A DNA stretch of 64,000 nucleotides. Origin: Denitratisoma oestradiolicum. GTDB lineage: Bacteria; Pseudomonadota; Gammaproteobacteria; Burkholderiales; Rhodocyclaceae. The position numbers and the translations under genes were made by a program. Positions 1-8,815 of the stretch are shown here, piece after piece. The notes below the pieces were generated by a model. That model ran no database searches. It saw nothing but the letters and a program-made list of their open reading frames with translations, and was not told the DNA's origin. The stretch lies in assembly GCF_902813185.1 (NCBI RefSeq), contig NZ_LR778301.1, positions 3,328,001-3,392,000 on the forward strand, in the 5' to 3' direction. The first letter of the stretch is position 1, and the number at the start of each line of letters is the position of its first letter.

Positions 1-137
1 AACAGCACCACGGTCAGGGCAATCCAGATCGCCGGCGCTGCCCGGAACAGACGCCAGCCCTCGGCCAGCCACTGCATGGCGCGCTCGACGCCAACGGTCT
101 TGGGTTCTTGAGTCTGCATTGTCGCGGCTGCGTTCAT
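1..137 (-). CDS. BPSS1780-like membrane protein, N-terminal part only
   Basis: The reading frame runs off the left edge, so only about 45 N-terminal residues are visible. The ATG at 137 is preceded by a GGGAG box at good spacing. The peptide has a polar start followed by AMQWLAEGWRLF and then the beginning of a hydrophobic stretch (APAIWIALTVVLL). This resembles the N-terminus of the BPSS1780-type membrane proteins found beside DUF2782 and polA in betaproteobacteria. It starts only 4 bases after the DUF2782 stop, so the two are probably co-transcribed. Function is unknown; the family name rests on a short segment and context. Confidence 0.55.
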   Translation of the reverse strand, partial: MNAAATMQTQEPKTVGVERAMQWLAEGWRLFRAAPAIWIALTVVL

Positions 138-141
138 GGCA

Positions 142-489
142 TCACTCCCAGGTTCGAATTACCCACATGGGAGGTTGCACACTGGGGCCCATATTGTCAC
201 GCCGGGCCCAGACGCCCTTCCCATCCTCGTCCAGCAAATAGTAGGGAACGCCATGGCGGGGCGTTACCTTGATCATGTACAGACGGCCATTGACCCGATA
301 TTCCTCGACCTTGTCCTCGCCCTTCTTGGTGATGGTCACCTGGGGCTCCAGTTCCTGGTCCAGGGACACGCCCGCCGGAGGGGGCGGCACTTCGGGCAGG
401 GGTTGCAGGTTGTCCGGCCGCTTGGCGGCGCCATCGGCCCAGGCAGAGAGGGAAACGACCAGCAACAGAGGAAGCAGCAGGCGACGCAT
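142..489 (-). CDS. DUF2782 family secreted protein
   Basis: A 115-residue protein with a clear signal peptide (MRRLLLPLLLVVSLSAWA, predicted cleavage near residue 18). A proline-rich linker follows (PLPEVPPPP), then a small basic/acidic domain with EEYRVNGRLYMIKVTPRHG and a C-terminal YLLDEDGKGVW segment. These are hallmarks of the DUF2782 family, which is characteristically found next to polA in betaproteobacteria. It is exported, probably periplasmic; no biochemical role is known to me. It lies 47 bases after the LOG-family gene and 4 bases before the BPSS1780-like gene, so the three leftward genes likely form one operon. Confidence 0.85.
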   Translation of the reverse strand: MRRLLLPLLLVVSLSAWADGAAKRPDNLQPLPEVPPPPAGVSLDQELEPQVTITKKGEDKVEEYRVNGRLYMIKVTPRHGVPYYLLDEDGKGVWARRDNMGPSVQPPMWVIRTWE

Positions 490-536
490 TCGGGGTTCCT
501 TTCAGGATGCTGACCGATTCTAGCAGAGGGCCGGAA

Positions 537-1265
537 TCACAAATTGAGCAGCAGCTCGTGTTCGGCGGGCAGGTAGGAAAAGCCCCGGGTCTCGTAGTGC
601 CGGAAAATAGCCTCCACCACCGCCTCGGGTTCGTCGATCACCTGCAACAGGTCCATGTCCTCGGGATGGATCATTCCCTCATTCACCAAGCGCTCCCGGA
701 ACCAGTCCACCAGGCCGCCCCAGAACTTGCTGCCCACCAGAATCATCGGAATCTTCGGTGACTTCCCGGTCTGGATCAGGGTCAGGGCCTCCAGCAACTC
801 ATCCAGGGTGCCGAAGCCGCCGGGCATCACCACATAGGCCGAGGCCAGCTTGACGAACATGTACTTGCGGGCGAAGAAGTGGCGAAAGGTCTGGGAAATG
901 TCCTGGAAGCGATTTTCCTGCTGCTCCATGGGCAACTGGATATTGAGGCCGATACTGACGCTCTTGCCGTGGAAGGCCCCCTTGTTGGCCGCTTCCATGA
1001 TGCCGGGGCCACCGCCGGAGATCACCGAAAAGCCCGCATCGGAGAGCAAACGGGCGATTTTTTCCGTCCAGTGGTAGTACTCGCTATCCGGAGACACCCG
1101 GGCACTGCCGAATATGGAAACCGCCGGCCGCACCTGGGACAGGCGCTCAGTGGCCTCCACGAACTCTGCCATAATGCCGAACACCCGCCAGGCCTCCCGG
1201 GCGTTGGACGCTGGCGGCGTGGCCCAGGGGCCCGTCGTCTCCGGCAGTTTGTCTTTTGCGCTCAT
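537..1265 (-). CDS. LOG family protein (TIGR00730 Rossmann fold)
   Basis: A 242-residue protein of the LOG/TIGR00730 family. Both family signatures are present: GGGPGIMEAANKGA (nucleotide-binding loop, about residues 83-96) and PGGFGTLDELLEAL (about residues 149-162). Family members cleave nucleoside 5'-monophosphates such as cytokinin riboside monophosphate to the base and ribose 5-phosphate; the substrate here cannot be read from sequence. The ATG at 1265 has a GGAGATGAA box just upstream. The frame stays open much further upstream, but that part is antisense to polA and has no family similarity. The start codon is only 9 bases from the divergent polA start. Confidence 0.9.
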   Translation of the reverse strand: MSAKDKLPETTGPWATPPASNAREAWRVFGIMAEFVEATERLSQVRPAVSIFGSARVSPDSEYYHWTEKIARLLSDAGFSVISGGGPGIMEAANKGAFHGKSVSIGLNIQLPMEQQENRFQDISQTFRHFFARKYMFVKLASAYVVMPGGFGTLDELLEALTLIQTGKSPKIPMILVGSKFWGGLVDWFRERLVNEGMIHPEDMDLLQVIDEPEAVVEAIFRHYETRGFSYLPAEHELLLNL

Positions 1266-1274
1266 TTCATCTCC

Positions 1275-4028
1275 ATGTCCAAGCTTCTTCTCGTCGACGG
1301 GTCTTCGTACCTCTATCGTGCCTTCCACGCCCTGCCCGACCTGCGCAACCGGGCCGGGGAACCCACCGGAGCCATTTACGGCGTCATCAGCATGCTGCGC
1401 CGCCTCGAGGCCGATCATAGCGCGGACTTCCGGGCTGTGGTGTTCGATGCCAAGGGCAAAACCTTCCGCGACGACTGGTATCCGGCATACAAGGCCCAGC
1501 GCCCCCCCATGCCCGAGGATCTGGTGGCCCAGATCGAACCCCTGCATGCCTGTGTGCGCGCCCTGGGCTGGCCCATCCTGATGATCGAAGGGGTTGAGGC
1601 CGACGACGTCATCGGCACCCTGACCCGGCAGGCCAGTGAGCAGGAGATCGACTGCATCGTCTCCACCGGCGACAAGGACCTGGCCCAGTTGGTGAATTCC
1701 CGGGTCCGGCTGGTGAACACCATGAGCAACGAGATGCTGGACGAGGCCGGCGTACTGACCAAGTTCGGTGTCCCCCCGACGCGCATCGTGGACTACCTGA
1801 CCCTGGTGGGAGACACGGTGGACAACGTGCCCGGCGTGGAAAAGGTGGGGCCCAAGACCGCCGTCAAATGGCTGAACCAATACGGTTCCCTGGATGCCAT
1901 CATCGAACACGCCGCCGAGATCAAGGGAGCGGTGGGGGACAACCTGCGCCACCACCTGGACTTCCTGCCCCTGGGGCGCAAGCTGGTCACCGTGGCCTGC
2001 GATCTGGAACTGCCCCTGGCGCCGACGGACCTGTCGCCGCAAGCTCACGACAACGCCCAACTGGCCGAGTTGTTTGCCCGGCTCGAATTCAAAACCTGGC
2101 TCAAGGAAGTCGAATCCGGCGCCCTGGCGCCCCTGGCGGAGCGAAACAGCACAAGATCACCGGCCGCCGCCGAGTCCGTCCCGGCCAAAGCGGAAGCGCT
2201 GACGACCCTGGACCGTTCCGGCTACGAAACCCTGCTCGCCTGGCCCGACCTGGAGCGCTGGCTGCACAAAATCGAAGCCGCCCCCCTCACCGCCCTGGAC
2301 ACCGAGACCACCTCCCTGGACTCGATGCAGGCCCGGCTGGTGGGTATCTCCTTCGCGGTGGAGGAAGCCGGCAGAATCGCGGCGGCCTACCTGCCCCTGG
2401 GCCACAGCTATGCCGGTGCGCCGGACCAGTTGCCCCTGGCCGAAGCCCTGGAAAAACTCCGTCCCTGGCTGGAGTCCAACGCCCACCCCAAGCTGGGCCA
2501 GCACCTCAAATACGACCGCCACATCTTTGCCAACCACGGCATCAATTTGCGCGGCATCGTCGAGGACACCCTGCTCGAATCCTATGTCCTGGAGAGCGAC
2601 AAGAGCCACGACCTGGGCGCCCTGGCCTCCCGCCACCTGGGCCTGGCCACCATCGCCTACGACGACATCACCGGCAAGGGCGCCAAGCGCATCTCCTTCG
2701 CCCAGGTGGCCCTGGAACAGGCCGCTGAATACGGCGCCGAGGACGCCGACATCACCCTGCGGGTGCACCAGCACTTTGCCCCCCAGCTGGCGGCGGAGCC
2801 ACGGCTGGAGCGGCTCTACCGGGACATCGAGCTGCCTGCCGCCGAAGTGCTGTTCCGCATGGAGCGCAACGGCGTGTTGATCGACGTCTTTTCCCTGGCC
2901 CGGCAGAGCGACGAACTGGGCCGACGCCTGCTGCAACTGGAACAGGAGGCCCATGCCCTGGCCGGCCAGCCCTTCAACCTGGCCTCCCCCAAACAACTGG
3001 CGGAAATCCTGTTCACCCAACAGGGCCTGCCGGTGGTGAAGAAAACCCCTTCGGGCACTCCCTCCACCGACGAGGAGGTGCTGAGCCAACTGGCCGAGGA
3101 CTATCCCCTGCCCAAGCTGCTGCTGCAACACCGCAGCCTCAACAAGCTGAAGGGCACCTACACCGACAAGCTGCCCCAGATGGTCAATCCTGCCACGGGC
3201 CGGGTGCACACCAGCTTTTCCCAGGCGGTGGCGGTCACCGGCCGGCTCGCCTCCTCGGACCCCAATCTACAGAACATCCCCGTCCGCACCGAGGAAGGGC
3301 GGCGCATCCGCTCCGCCTTCATCGCGCCGCCGGGCCACGGCCTGGTCTCCGCCGACTATTCCCAGATCGAGCTGCGCATCATGGCCCATCTCTCCAACGA
3401 CGAACGGCTGTTGCAGGCCTTCGCCCAGGGGGAGGACGTGCACCGGGCCACGGCGGCGGAGATCTTCGGCATCACCCCCCTGGAAGTGGGCCCCGACCAG
3501 CGCCGGGCCGCCAAGGTGATCAACTTCGGCCTGATCTACGGCATGAGCGCCTTCGGCCTGGCCCGGGAGCTGGGCCTGGAGCGCAGCGCCGCCGCCGCTT
3601 ATATGGAGCGCTACTTCGCCCGCTACCCCGGCGTTGCCCGCTACATGGAAGAAACCCGCCAGGCCGCCCGGGACCAGGGCTATGTGGAAACCGTCTTCGG
3701 TCGCCGCCTCTGGCTGCCCGAGATCCGCTCCAGCAACGTGGGCCGCCGCCAGGGGGCCGAGCGCGCCGCCATCAATGCGCCGATGCAGGGCACGGCGGCG
3801 GACCTGATCAAGCTGGCCATGATCGCCGTACAGCGCTGGCTGGAGGAAACAGCCCTGCAATCCCGGCTGATCCTGCAAGTCCATGACGAACTGGTATTGG
3901 AAGTACCCGACGGCGAACTGGCCCAGGTCAAGACTGCCCTGCCCCGCCTGATGGGCGGCGTCGCCAGGCTGGCGGTACCCCTGCTGGTGGACGTGGGTGC
4001 CGGCCCCAACTGGGACGAGGCCCACTGA
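1275..4028 (+). CDS. polA: DNA polymerase I
   Basis: A full-length 917-residue DNA polymerase I for gap filling, Okazaki fragment maturation and repair. The N-terminal 5'-3' exonuclease domain covers about residues 1-290 (starts MSKLLLVDGSSYLYRAFHAL). The 3'-5' exonuclease domain keeps its catalytic acidic residues in LDTETTSLD (D342, E344) and YGAEDAD, so proofreading looks intact. The polymerase domain shows motif A DYSQIELR (D694), motif B RRAAKVINFGLIYG and motif C VHDELV (D871). The ATG at 1275 matches the conserved N-terminus, but no Shine-Dalgarno is visible in front of it. It diverges from the LOG-family gene with 9 bases between starts and converges on a GT25 gene 7 bases after its stop. 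Confidence 0.98.
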   Translation: MSKLLLVDGSSYLYRAFHALPDLRNRAGEPTGAIYGVISMLRRLEADHSADFRAVVFDAKGKTFRDDWYPAYKAQRPPMPEDLVAQIEPLHACVRALGWPILMIEGVEADDVIGTLTRQASEQEIDCIVSTGDKDLAQLVNSRVRLVNTMSNEMLDEAGVLTKFGVPPTRIVDYLTLVGDTVDNVPGVEKVGPKTAVKWLNQYGSLDAIIEHAAEIKGAVGDNLRHHLDFLPLGRKLVTVACDLELPLAPTDLSPQAHDNAQLAELFARLEFKTWLKEVESGALAPLAERNSTRSPAAAESVPAKAEALTTLDRSGYETLLAWPDLERWLHKIEAAPLTALDTETTSLDSMQARLVGISFAVEEAGRIAAAYLPLGHSYAGAPDQLPLAEALEKLRPWLESNAHPKLGQHLKYDRHIFANHGINLRGIVEDTLLESYVLESDKSHDLGALASRHLGLATIAYDDITGKGAKRISFAQVALEQAAEYGAEDADITLRVHQHFAPQLAAEPRLERLYRDIELPAAEVLFRMERNGVLIDVFSLARQSDELGRRLLQLEQEAHALAGQPFNLASPKQLAEILFTQQGLPVVKKTPSGTPSTDEEVLSQLAEDYPLPKLLLQHRSLNKLKGTYTDKLPQMVNPATGRVHTSFSQAVAVTGRLASSDPNLQNIPVRTEEGRRIRSAFIAPPGHGLVSADYSQIELRIMAHLSNDERLLQAFAQGEDVHRATAAEIFGITPLEVGPDQRRAAKVINFGLIYGMSAFGLARELGLERSAAAAYMERYFARYPGVARYMEETRQAARDQGYVETVFGRRLWLPEIRSSNVGRRQGAERAAINAPMQGTAADLIKLAMIAVQRWLEETALQSRLILQVHDELVLEVPDGELAQVKTALPRLMGGVARLAVPLLVDVGAGPNWDEAH

Positions 4029-4035
4029 GCAGGCC

Positions 4036-4809
4036 TCAACGGAACCGCACCGGCCTCCGCAGGTAGCGGTTCTTGATGCGGATGCGCCAGCGCCGATAGC
4101 TCTCGTACCAGCCTGGACGCCAACCGCGCCGGGTCGCAGGCCGAGCCCGCTTGGTCTCCCGACCACCGATCTCGGAGGGGTTCTGCTCCTCCGGCCGGGG
4201 TCTCACCACCGCCGGCAGCACGATGCGGATCGGCGTCACTCCCTTCAGACCCGGCGAGGAATACCACCAGTCGATGGGACACCACAGGGGGCGGGTCGCC
4301 GCCAACAAACGCCGGGCCGCCAAGGGAGTGATGTAGTAGCCCGTGGCGAGGAACTGGAGCTGATTCACGTAGGCCAGGCGATGCCCGCTGGGCAGCGACT
4401 GCTGGCGAAAAGCGTAGGACTGCTCGGGCCCCGGCACCAGCAGCACCACATCACCATCCCGCGCCAGCGATGGCAGCGCCGCCATCACGGCGGGCGCCTC
4501 GGGCGCCAGCACCGCGTCGTCTTCCAGCACCACCCAACCGGCATCGCCGCTATCGACCAGGGCCTGCCACACCCCCTGATGGGACAGGGCACAGCCGATC
4601 TCGCCCCGGCTCAGCTCCTTCCATCCGGTCGTCGCGGCCCGTGTCGGGCTATAGCAGACGGCAACTTCATCCTCACTCAACGCCCGACCATCCACGGCCC
4701 GGAAGAACTCGTGGGCGAGACCCAGGCCATCCAGTTGGGCGGCCATGAGCTGGCGGCGTTGCGCTGATCTTTCCAGATTGATAACGACGATTCTTGTTGT
4801 CGAATTCAC
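4036..4809 (-). CDS. Glycosyltransferase family 25 (LPS core type), copy 1
   Basis: A 257-residue GT25 (LgtB/LpsA-like) glycosyltransferase that probably adds a hexose to the lipopolysaccharide core. Family marks: N-terminal IVVINLERSAQRRQLMAAQL, the RGEIGCALSH segment near residue 70, and the acidic VVLEDDAVL motif near residue 95. The C-terminal tail is rich in Arg, Lys and Trp. The start is GTG at 4809 with an AAGGA box 5 bases before it. It is the most divergent of the three GT25 copies in this region; sugar specificity cannot be inferred. Confidence 0.85.
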   Translation of the reverse strand: MNSTTRIVVINLERSAQRRQLMAAQLDGLGLAHEFFRAVDGRALSEDEVAVCYSPTRAATTGWKELSRGEIGCALSHQGVWQALVDSGDAGWVVLEDDAVLAPEAPAVMAALPSLARDGDVVLLVPGPEQSYAFRQQSLPSGHRLAYVNQLQFLATGYYITPLAARRLLAATRPLWCPIDWWYSSPGLKGVTPIRIVLPAVVRPRPEEQNPSEIGGRETKRARPATRRGWRPGWYESYRRWRIRIKNRYLRRPVRFR

Positions 4810-4874
4810 TGCTGTCCTTCCTGCCCGCCGGAACGGCTACCAAGGTCTGGTAGGATTCCCAACTCCGGCACCGC

Positions 4875-5951
4875 ATGTTTATGACTGCGGCAAGCTTACC
4901 GCAATCCACCCATCGTCCCATGCCCCCTGGTCACCCCCGCATTCTGGTCGTGCGCCGCGACAACATCGGCGATCTGATCTGCACCACCCCCCTGCTCCGG
5001 GCTCTGCGCCAGCATTTCCCCCAGGCCTGGCTGGCCGTCCTGGTGAGCAGCTACAACCAGGACGTGCTGGCCGGCAACCCGGATGTGGATGAGATATTCG
5101 TCTTCCCCAAGCGCCAGCAGCGGGGGTTCCTGACCTCCCTGTGGCAGCGCCTGGGCCTGCTGCTGACCCTGCGCCGTCGTCACTTCGACGACATCCTGCT
5201 GGCCAATGGCGGCTGGCGCTATGCCCGGCAACTGGGCGGCCGGCGCATGATCGGCTTCCGCGAGCGGGACAACGGCCCCGGCCAGCAGCCCGACGTGGTG
5301 ATTCCCCTGCCCGACAGCCACCTGGTTCATGAAGTGCGCAAGATGGAAAAACTGGGCCTGGCCCTGGGGCTGCCCCGGGCCGATGGCCCCCTGCACCTGC
5401 TCCCCCAGGCGGAAGTGCTTGCCACCTTGAAAACACGTTTGATGCAGGCAGGTTACGACCCGGCCCGGCCGGCCATCGGTATCCACATCAGCTCCCGTCG
5501 GCCGGTACAGCGTTGGCCCGAGGAAAATTTCGCCGAACTGATCCGGCGCCTCCACGGGGCCGGCGTGGGCCAGTTCCTGCTCTACTGGTCCCCGGGCGCC
5601 GAGAACGACCCCCTCCATCCCGGAGACGACGAAAAGGCAGCGCGACTTCAAGCGGCCTGCGCCGGCCTGCCCCTGATCCCCTGCCCCACCTACCAAGTGA
5701 AGGAGCTGATCGCGGCCATGAGCCTGGCCGAACGCGTGGTGTGCAGCGATGGCGGCGCCATGCACGTGGCGGCCGGACTGGGCAAGCCCATCCTCTGTTT
5801 CTTCGGCGACAGCCACATCGAACAATGGCGCCCCTGGGGAGTGCCCCACGAAGTGCTGCACCATGACTCCAACCGGGTCGACGCCATCAGCGTCGATGCC
5901 GCCATCGAAGGCTGGCAGCGCCTGTCGGCCACCACCGGGACCGCCCTATGA
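4875..5951 (+). CDS. Glycosyltransferase family 9 (ADP-heptose:LPS heptosyltransferase-like)
   Basis: A GT9 protein of up to 358 residues, likely transferring heptose or a related sugar to the LPS inner core at the inner face of the cytoplasmic membrane. The N-terminal Rossmann domain begins ILVVRRDNIGDLICTTPLLRAL; the donor-binding domain contains VVCSDGGAMHVAAGLGKPILCFFG near residues 288-311. ATG codons at 4875, 4881 and 4920 are possible starts and none has a strong Shine-Dalgarno; 4920 gives the usual short N-terminus. Its stop overlaps the start of the methyltransferase by 4 bases (ATGA), so the two are translationally coupled. It diverges from GT25 copy 1. Confidence 0.85.
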   Translation: MFMTAASLPQSTHRPMPPGHPRILVVRRDNIGDLICTTPLLRALRQHFPQAWLAVLVSSYNQDVLAGNPDVDEIFVFPKRQQRGFLTSLWQRLGLLLTLRRRHFDDILLANGGWRYARQLGGRRMIGFRERDNGPGQQPDVVIPLPDSHLVHEVRKMEKLGLALGLPRADGPLHLLPQAEVLATLKTRLMQAGYDPARPAIGIHISSRRPVQRWPEENFAELIRRLHGAGVGQFLLYWSPGAENDPLHPGDDEKAARLQAACAGLPLIPCPTYQVKELIAAMSLAERVVCSDGGAMHVAAGLGKPILCFFGDSHIEQWRPWGVPHEVLHHDSNRVDAISVDAAIEGWQRLSATTGTAL

Positions 5952-6682
5952 AGATCAAGTCCAAGCGCATCAACAACGCCCTCTACATCCACAGGAGTGG
6001 CGGCACCCTGGCCACGATCCGCAACTACCTGGCCAGCGACAAGCGCCTGCGTGCCCGCCGCAGCGATCCCGATGTCGTCCGGATCATGGACGAGTTCCGC
6101 ACCGCCTGCGCCGGCCGCCAGTTCACCAATGGCTGGTTCGATCAGCACATCCCCTCCTGGCTGTCGATCTTTGCCGATTGCGGCCTGGCCCGGGAGCGGC
6201 CCCTGGACATCCTGGAGATCGGTTCCTTCGAAGGCCGTTCCAGCCTTTTCCTGTTGCGCCAGTTCCCCCAGGCCCGGCTCACGGCGGTGGATACCTGGCA
6301 GGGCAGCGACGAGCATTCCGTCGAGCAGAAGACCAGCCTGGGCGACCGCTTTGCCGCCAACGTGGCCGAACACCGGGCGCGCATCGAACAGCGGGTCGGT
6401 TCGTCCCTGACCATGCTGCCCCAGCTCGATAGCGAAGGCCATCGCTATGACCTGATCTATGTGGACGGTTCCCACCTGGCCGACGACGTGCTGCGGGACG
6501 CCATCAGCGCCTGGCGCTTGCTGAAGTCCGGCGGCGTGATGATCTTCGACGACTACCTGTGGTCCTACTACGAACAGCCCGACGACAATCCCTGCCGGGT
6601 GATCAACGCCTTCCTCGATCTCAAGGGCGCCGCCCTGGAACTGATCTCCGTGGGCTGGCAGGTCGCAGTGCGGAAACGCTGA
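5948..6682 (+). CDS. Class I SAM-dependent methyltransferase (Methyltransf_24 type)
   Basis: A 244-residue methyltransferase. The SAM-binding motif I is LDILEIGSFEGRSSLFLL (about residues 88-105), followed by an acidic VDTWQG and YDLIYVDGSHLADDVLRDA, the pattern of Methyltransf_24 proteins found in surface-polysaccharide clusters. It probably O-methylates a sugar of the LPS; the acceptor is unknown. It is coupled to the upstream GT9 through an ATGA overlap. Its last 62 bases overlap, in the opposite strand, the 3' end of the O-antigen ligase-like gene. Confidence 0.82.
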   Translation: MKIKSKRINNALYIHRSGGTLATIRNYLASDKRLRARRSDPDVVRIMDEFRTACAGRQFTNGWFDQHIPSWLSIFADCGLARERPLDILEIGSFEGRSSLFLLRQFPQARLTAVDTWQGSDEHSVEQKTSLGDRFAANVAEHRARIEQRVGSSLTMLPQLDSEGHRYDLIYVDGSHLADDVLRDAISAWRLLKSGGVMIFDDYLWSYYEQPDDNPCRVINAFLDLKGAALELISVGWQVAVRKR

Positions 6683-7850
6683 GGGCGCCAGCGCCGCGCT
6701 CCAGGGTTCCCAGCCACAGGCCCAACAGGCCGAACAACAGCCACAGGTGCTGCTTGTAGAAGAACAGGTCGGTGCTGTTCTTGACGAAAACGCCAGCCAG
6801 CAGGGCCAGGCCAGTGGCCACCAGGATCTTCTGATCCCCGCCTCCACCCTGACTGACCAAGCGCCAGGCCGGCACCCCAAACAGGGCTGCCAACAACAGG
6901 AGGCCAGGCCAGCCCAACTGATCGGCAAAGCTCAGCACGATATTGTGGGGATGACGCACCTCCGGCAGATCAGGAAAGGTCTGCAAGTACCAGGCGGCAT
7001 GCGTCTCCTTGCCATAGCCGACGCCCAGGGCCGGCCCCTGTTCCAGCTTTTCCACCACGCCCGAATAGAGCCGGACCCGATCCGCCGTGTGCAACAGGGG
7101 CAGATCCCGCTGCCTGGCCGCCAGGCCGGCCAAGGCCAGGACCACGACGATCATGGCTGCCAGCCCCGCCATCACCGGCAAACCATAACGACGCCAGACC
7201 CCGGGCCGGCTCAGCCCATAGCCCGCGGCCACCGTAACAATCACCAGCAGCACCAGCCAGAAAATCCGCGAGGCGCACAGATAGCCGCCGTAGAACCCCG
7301 CCGCCAGGCCCGCCAGAAGAAACAGGCGTTCCCCGGCCTGGCGGCCCCGGATGCACAGGGCGGCGCCGACCACCGGCAAGAAGATCAGGGCAGCGGTGGC
7401 GTAGTCGCCGCTGGCCGGCAACCAGCCCGCCTCCCAGATACCCATGGAATTTCTGGGCGCCAGGGCTGCAAGAGGCGCGCAGATCAGCAGAAAGACCGTG
7501 CCGGCCCAGGCTGCAATCCGCCAGGAAAGCCCGCCCCGTGCCAGGGTGTGGCCGGCCCAGAACAACAAGGCGGAACGGGGCACATCGGTCAGGGCCGCCT
7601 CCAGCGTGTAGGCCGGCTCCACCGACCAGGCCACAGAGGCCAGGGCCAGGGCCAGCCAGACTGCGAACAGGGCCGCCATGGGCCCCGGACGGCGGGGCGG
7701 CAACCGGCTCCAGGCCAGGGCCGCCGCCACCAGTACCCCCAGCAGGCTGGCGGAACGCAGGGCCGCCATATGACCCAGGGGCAGGCTGACGAAATGAATG
7801 AACAGGGCCACCCCACCCCAGCGCAGGATGGAATGCTGTTCCCTCACCAT
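6621..7850 (-). CDS. O-antigen ligase/polymerase family membrane protein (Wzy/WaaL-like)
   Basis: A 409-residue polytopic membrane protein with about ten hydrophobic segments (for example VALFIHFVSLPLG and FWLVLLVIVTVAAGYGL). A large periplasmic loop near residues 240-310 contains GVGYGKETHAAW and RHPHNIVLSFADQLGWPG; the conserved H-N-x-x-L-x region is typical of the WaaL/Wzy family (PF04932). It should join O-antigen or extra sugars to lipid A-core at the outer face of the inner membrane. Its ATG overlaps the stop of GT25 copy 2 by 7 bases, indicating coupling. Ligase versus polymerase cannot be settled from sequence. Confidence 0.85.
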   Translation of the reverse strand: MVREQHSILRWGGVALFIHFVSLPLGHMAALRSASLLGVLVAAALAWSRLPPRRPGPMAALFAVWLALALASVAWSVEPAYTLEAALTDVPRSALLFWAGHTLARGGLSWRIAAWAGTVFLLICAPLAALAPRNSMGIWEAGWLPASGDYATAALIFLPVVGAALCIRGRQAGERLFLLAGLAAGFYGGYLCASRIFWLVLLVIVTVAAGYGLSRPGVWRRYGLPVMAGLAAMIVVVLALAGLAARQRDLPLLHTADRVRLYSGVVEKLEQGPALGVGYGKETHAAWYLQTFPDLPEVRHPHNIVLSFADQLGWPGLLLLAALFGVPAWRLVSQGGGGDQKILVATGLALLAGVFVKNSTDLFFYKQHLWLLFGLLGLWLGTLERGAGALSVSALRPASPRRSVPGRRP

Positions 7851-8629
7851 GAGGAGACCTGGCGTTTGAGCCGCCCCAGGGGCTTGACCACGAGCTGGAA
7901 CCAGAATTTCTGATAGAGGTATTTACGCAGCCAGCGCCGCCAGCCCCGGATGGCCGGCGGGGAGAACCGTTCGCTGCCGATCTGGGAAGCATTGGCCACG
8001 GGTGCCGTGCCCACCGCATAGGGCACCACGCAGCGCACCGTCAGCAGGCCCTCGTCCATGAAGCCGCGCCAGGCATCGGGCACGATGCGCACCGGCTGCA
8101 GAGCCGCCAGCAGGGCCGCCGCGCCGGCCCGGGTGATCAGATAGGCGTGGGCACCCGCCGCCAAATGGGGCCGGGCCAGGCGATGAAGCCTATCCAGGCG
8201 CTCCGTGCCCCAGGCGCTGTAACGCTCCACATGGGAGAGCAGGATCGCCTCCGGTTTATCCGGGTCGAGCCGGGGCAGCAGTTTTTCCAGCAGGCCCGGC
8301 AGCTTGTGACCGATCAGGGCATCGTCTTCCAGCACCAGAGCCCAGGGCAGGTTCTCCGCCACGACGCGCTCATAGACCGCCAGATGGCTCAGAGCGCAGC
8401 CGATCTCTCCTGGCGTCAGTTCCCGCTCCCAGCGCCGGGCTGCTTCGGCGTCATAGATCCGGGCCAGGGTAACGGCATCCAGGGCACGGCCATCCACCGC
8501 CGGCACGATGCGGCACGCCGGCAGTCCCGGCAGGGCCAACTGGGCCTCCATCAACTGGCGACGGCCGCTGGCGGCGGGCAGATTGATGACAAATGCCTGA
8601 AGCGTAGCTTCCGCTGGGGTCTGGGTCAT
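7844..8629 (-). CDS. Glycosyltransferase family 25, copy 2
   Basis: A 261-residue GT25 enzyme. Visible motifs are AFVINLPAASGRRQLMEAQL, TPGEIGCALSHLAVYERVV and LVLEDDAL, then a HAYLITRAGAAALL segment. The ATG at 8629 is chosen because it gives the standard short N-terminus, although the frame is open further upstream (to 8716) and no strong Shine-Dalgarno is seen. The C-terminal tail (KYLYQKFWFQLVVKPLGRL) is clearly related to the tail of copy 3 at 13731-14519, so these two are paralogues. It is translationally coupled to the downstream O-antigen ligase-like gene. Confidence 0.87.
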   Translation of the reverse strand: MTQTPAEATLQAFVINLPAASGRRQLMEAQLALPGLPACRIVPAVDGRALDAVTLARIYDAEAARRWERELTPGEIGCALSHLAVYERVVAENLPWALVLEDDALIGHKLPGLLEKLLPRLDPDKPEAILLSHVERYSAWGTERLDRLHRLARPHLAAGAHAYLITRAGAAALLAALQPVRIVPDAWRGFMDEGLLTVRCVVPYAVGTAPVANASQIGSERFSPPAIRGWRRWLRKYLYQKFWFQLVVKPLGRLKRQVSSW

Positions 8630-8815
8630 GGGCAGGTGTAAGGCTCGCGCGCCCCGCCGCTCCGGTGGGCGGGGCAGAATGCATGATACTGCCTGCGCCG
8701 CAACCCGCACCATCACGGCCCACGAGGCATTACTCAGCCCACCAGCATCAGGATCAGCGCCGGGGCTACACCATCTTGGGGATATTTTTCACAGGCATTC
8801 TCCCAGGGCCTGTTC

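Noticed and set aside
151..160. tRNA T-loop-like GGTTCGAATT
   Set aside because: It lies inside the DUF2782 gene and no acceptor, D or anticodon stems surround it.
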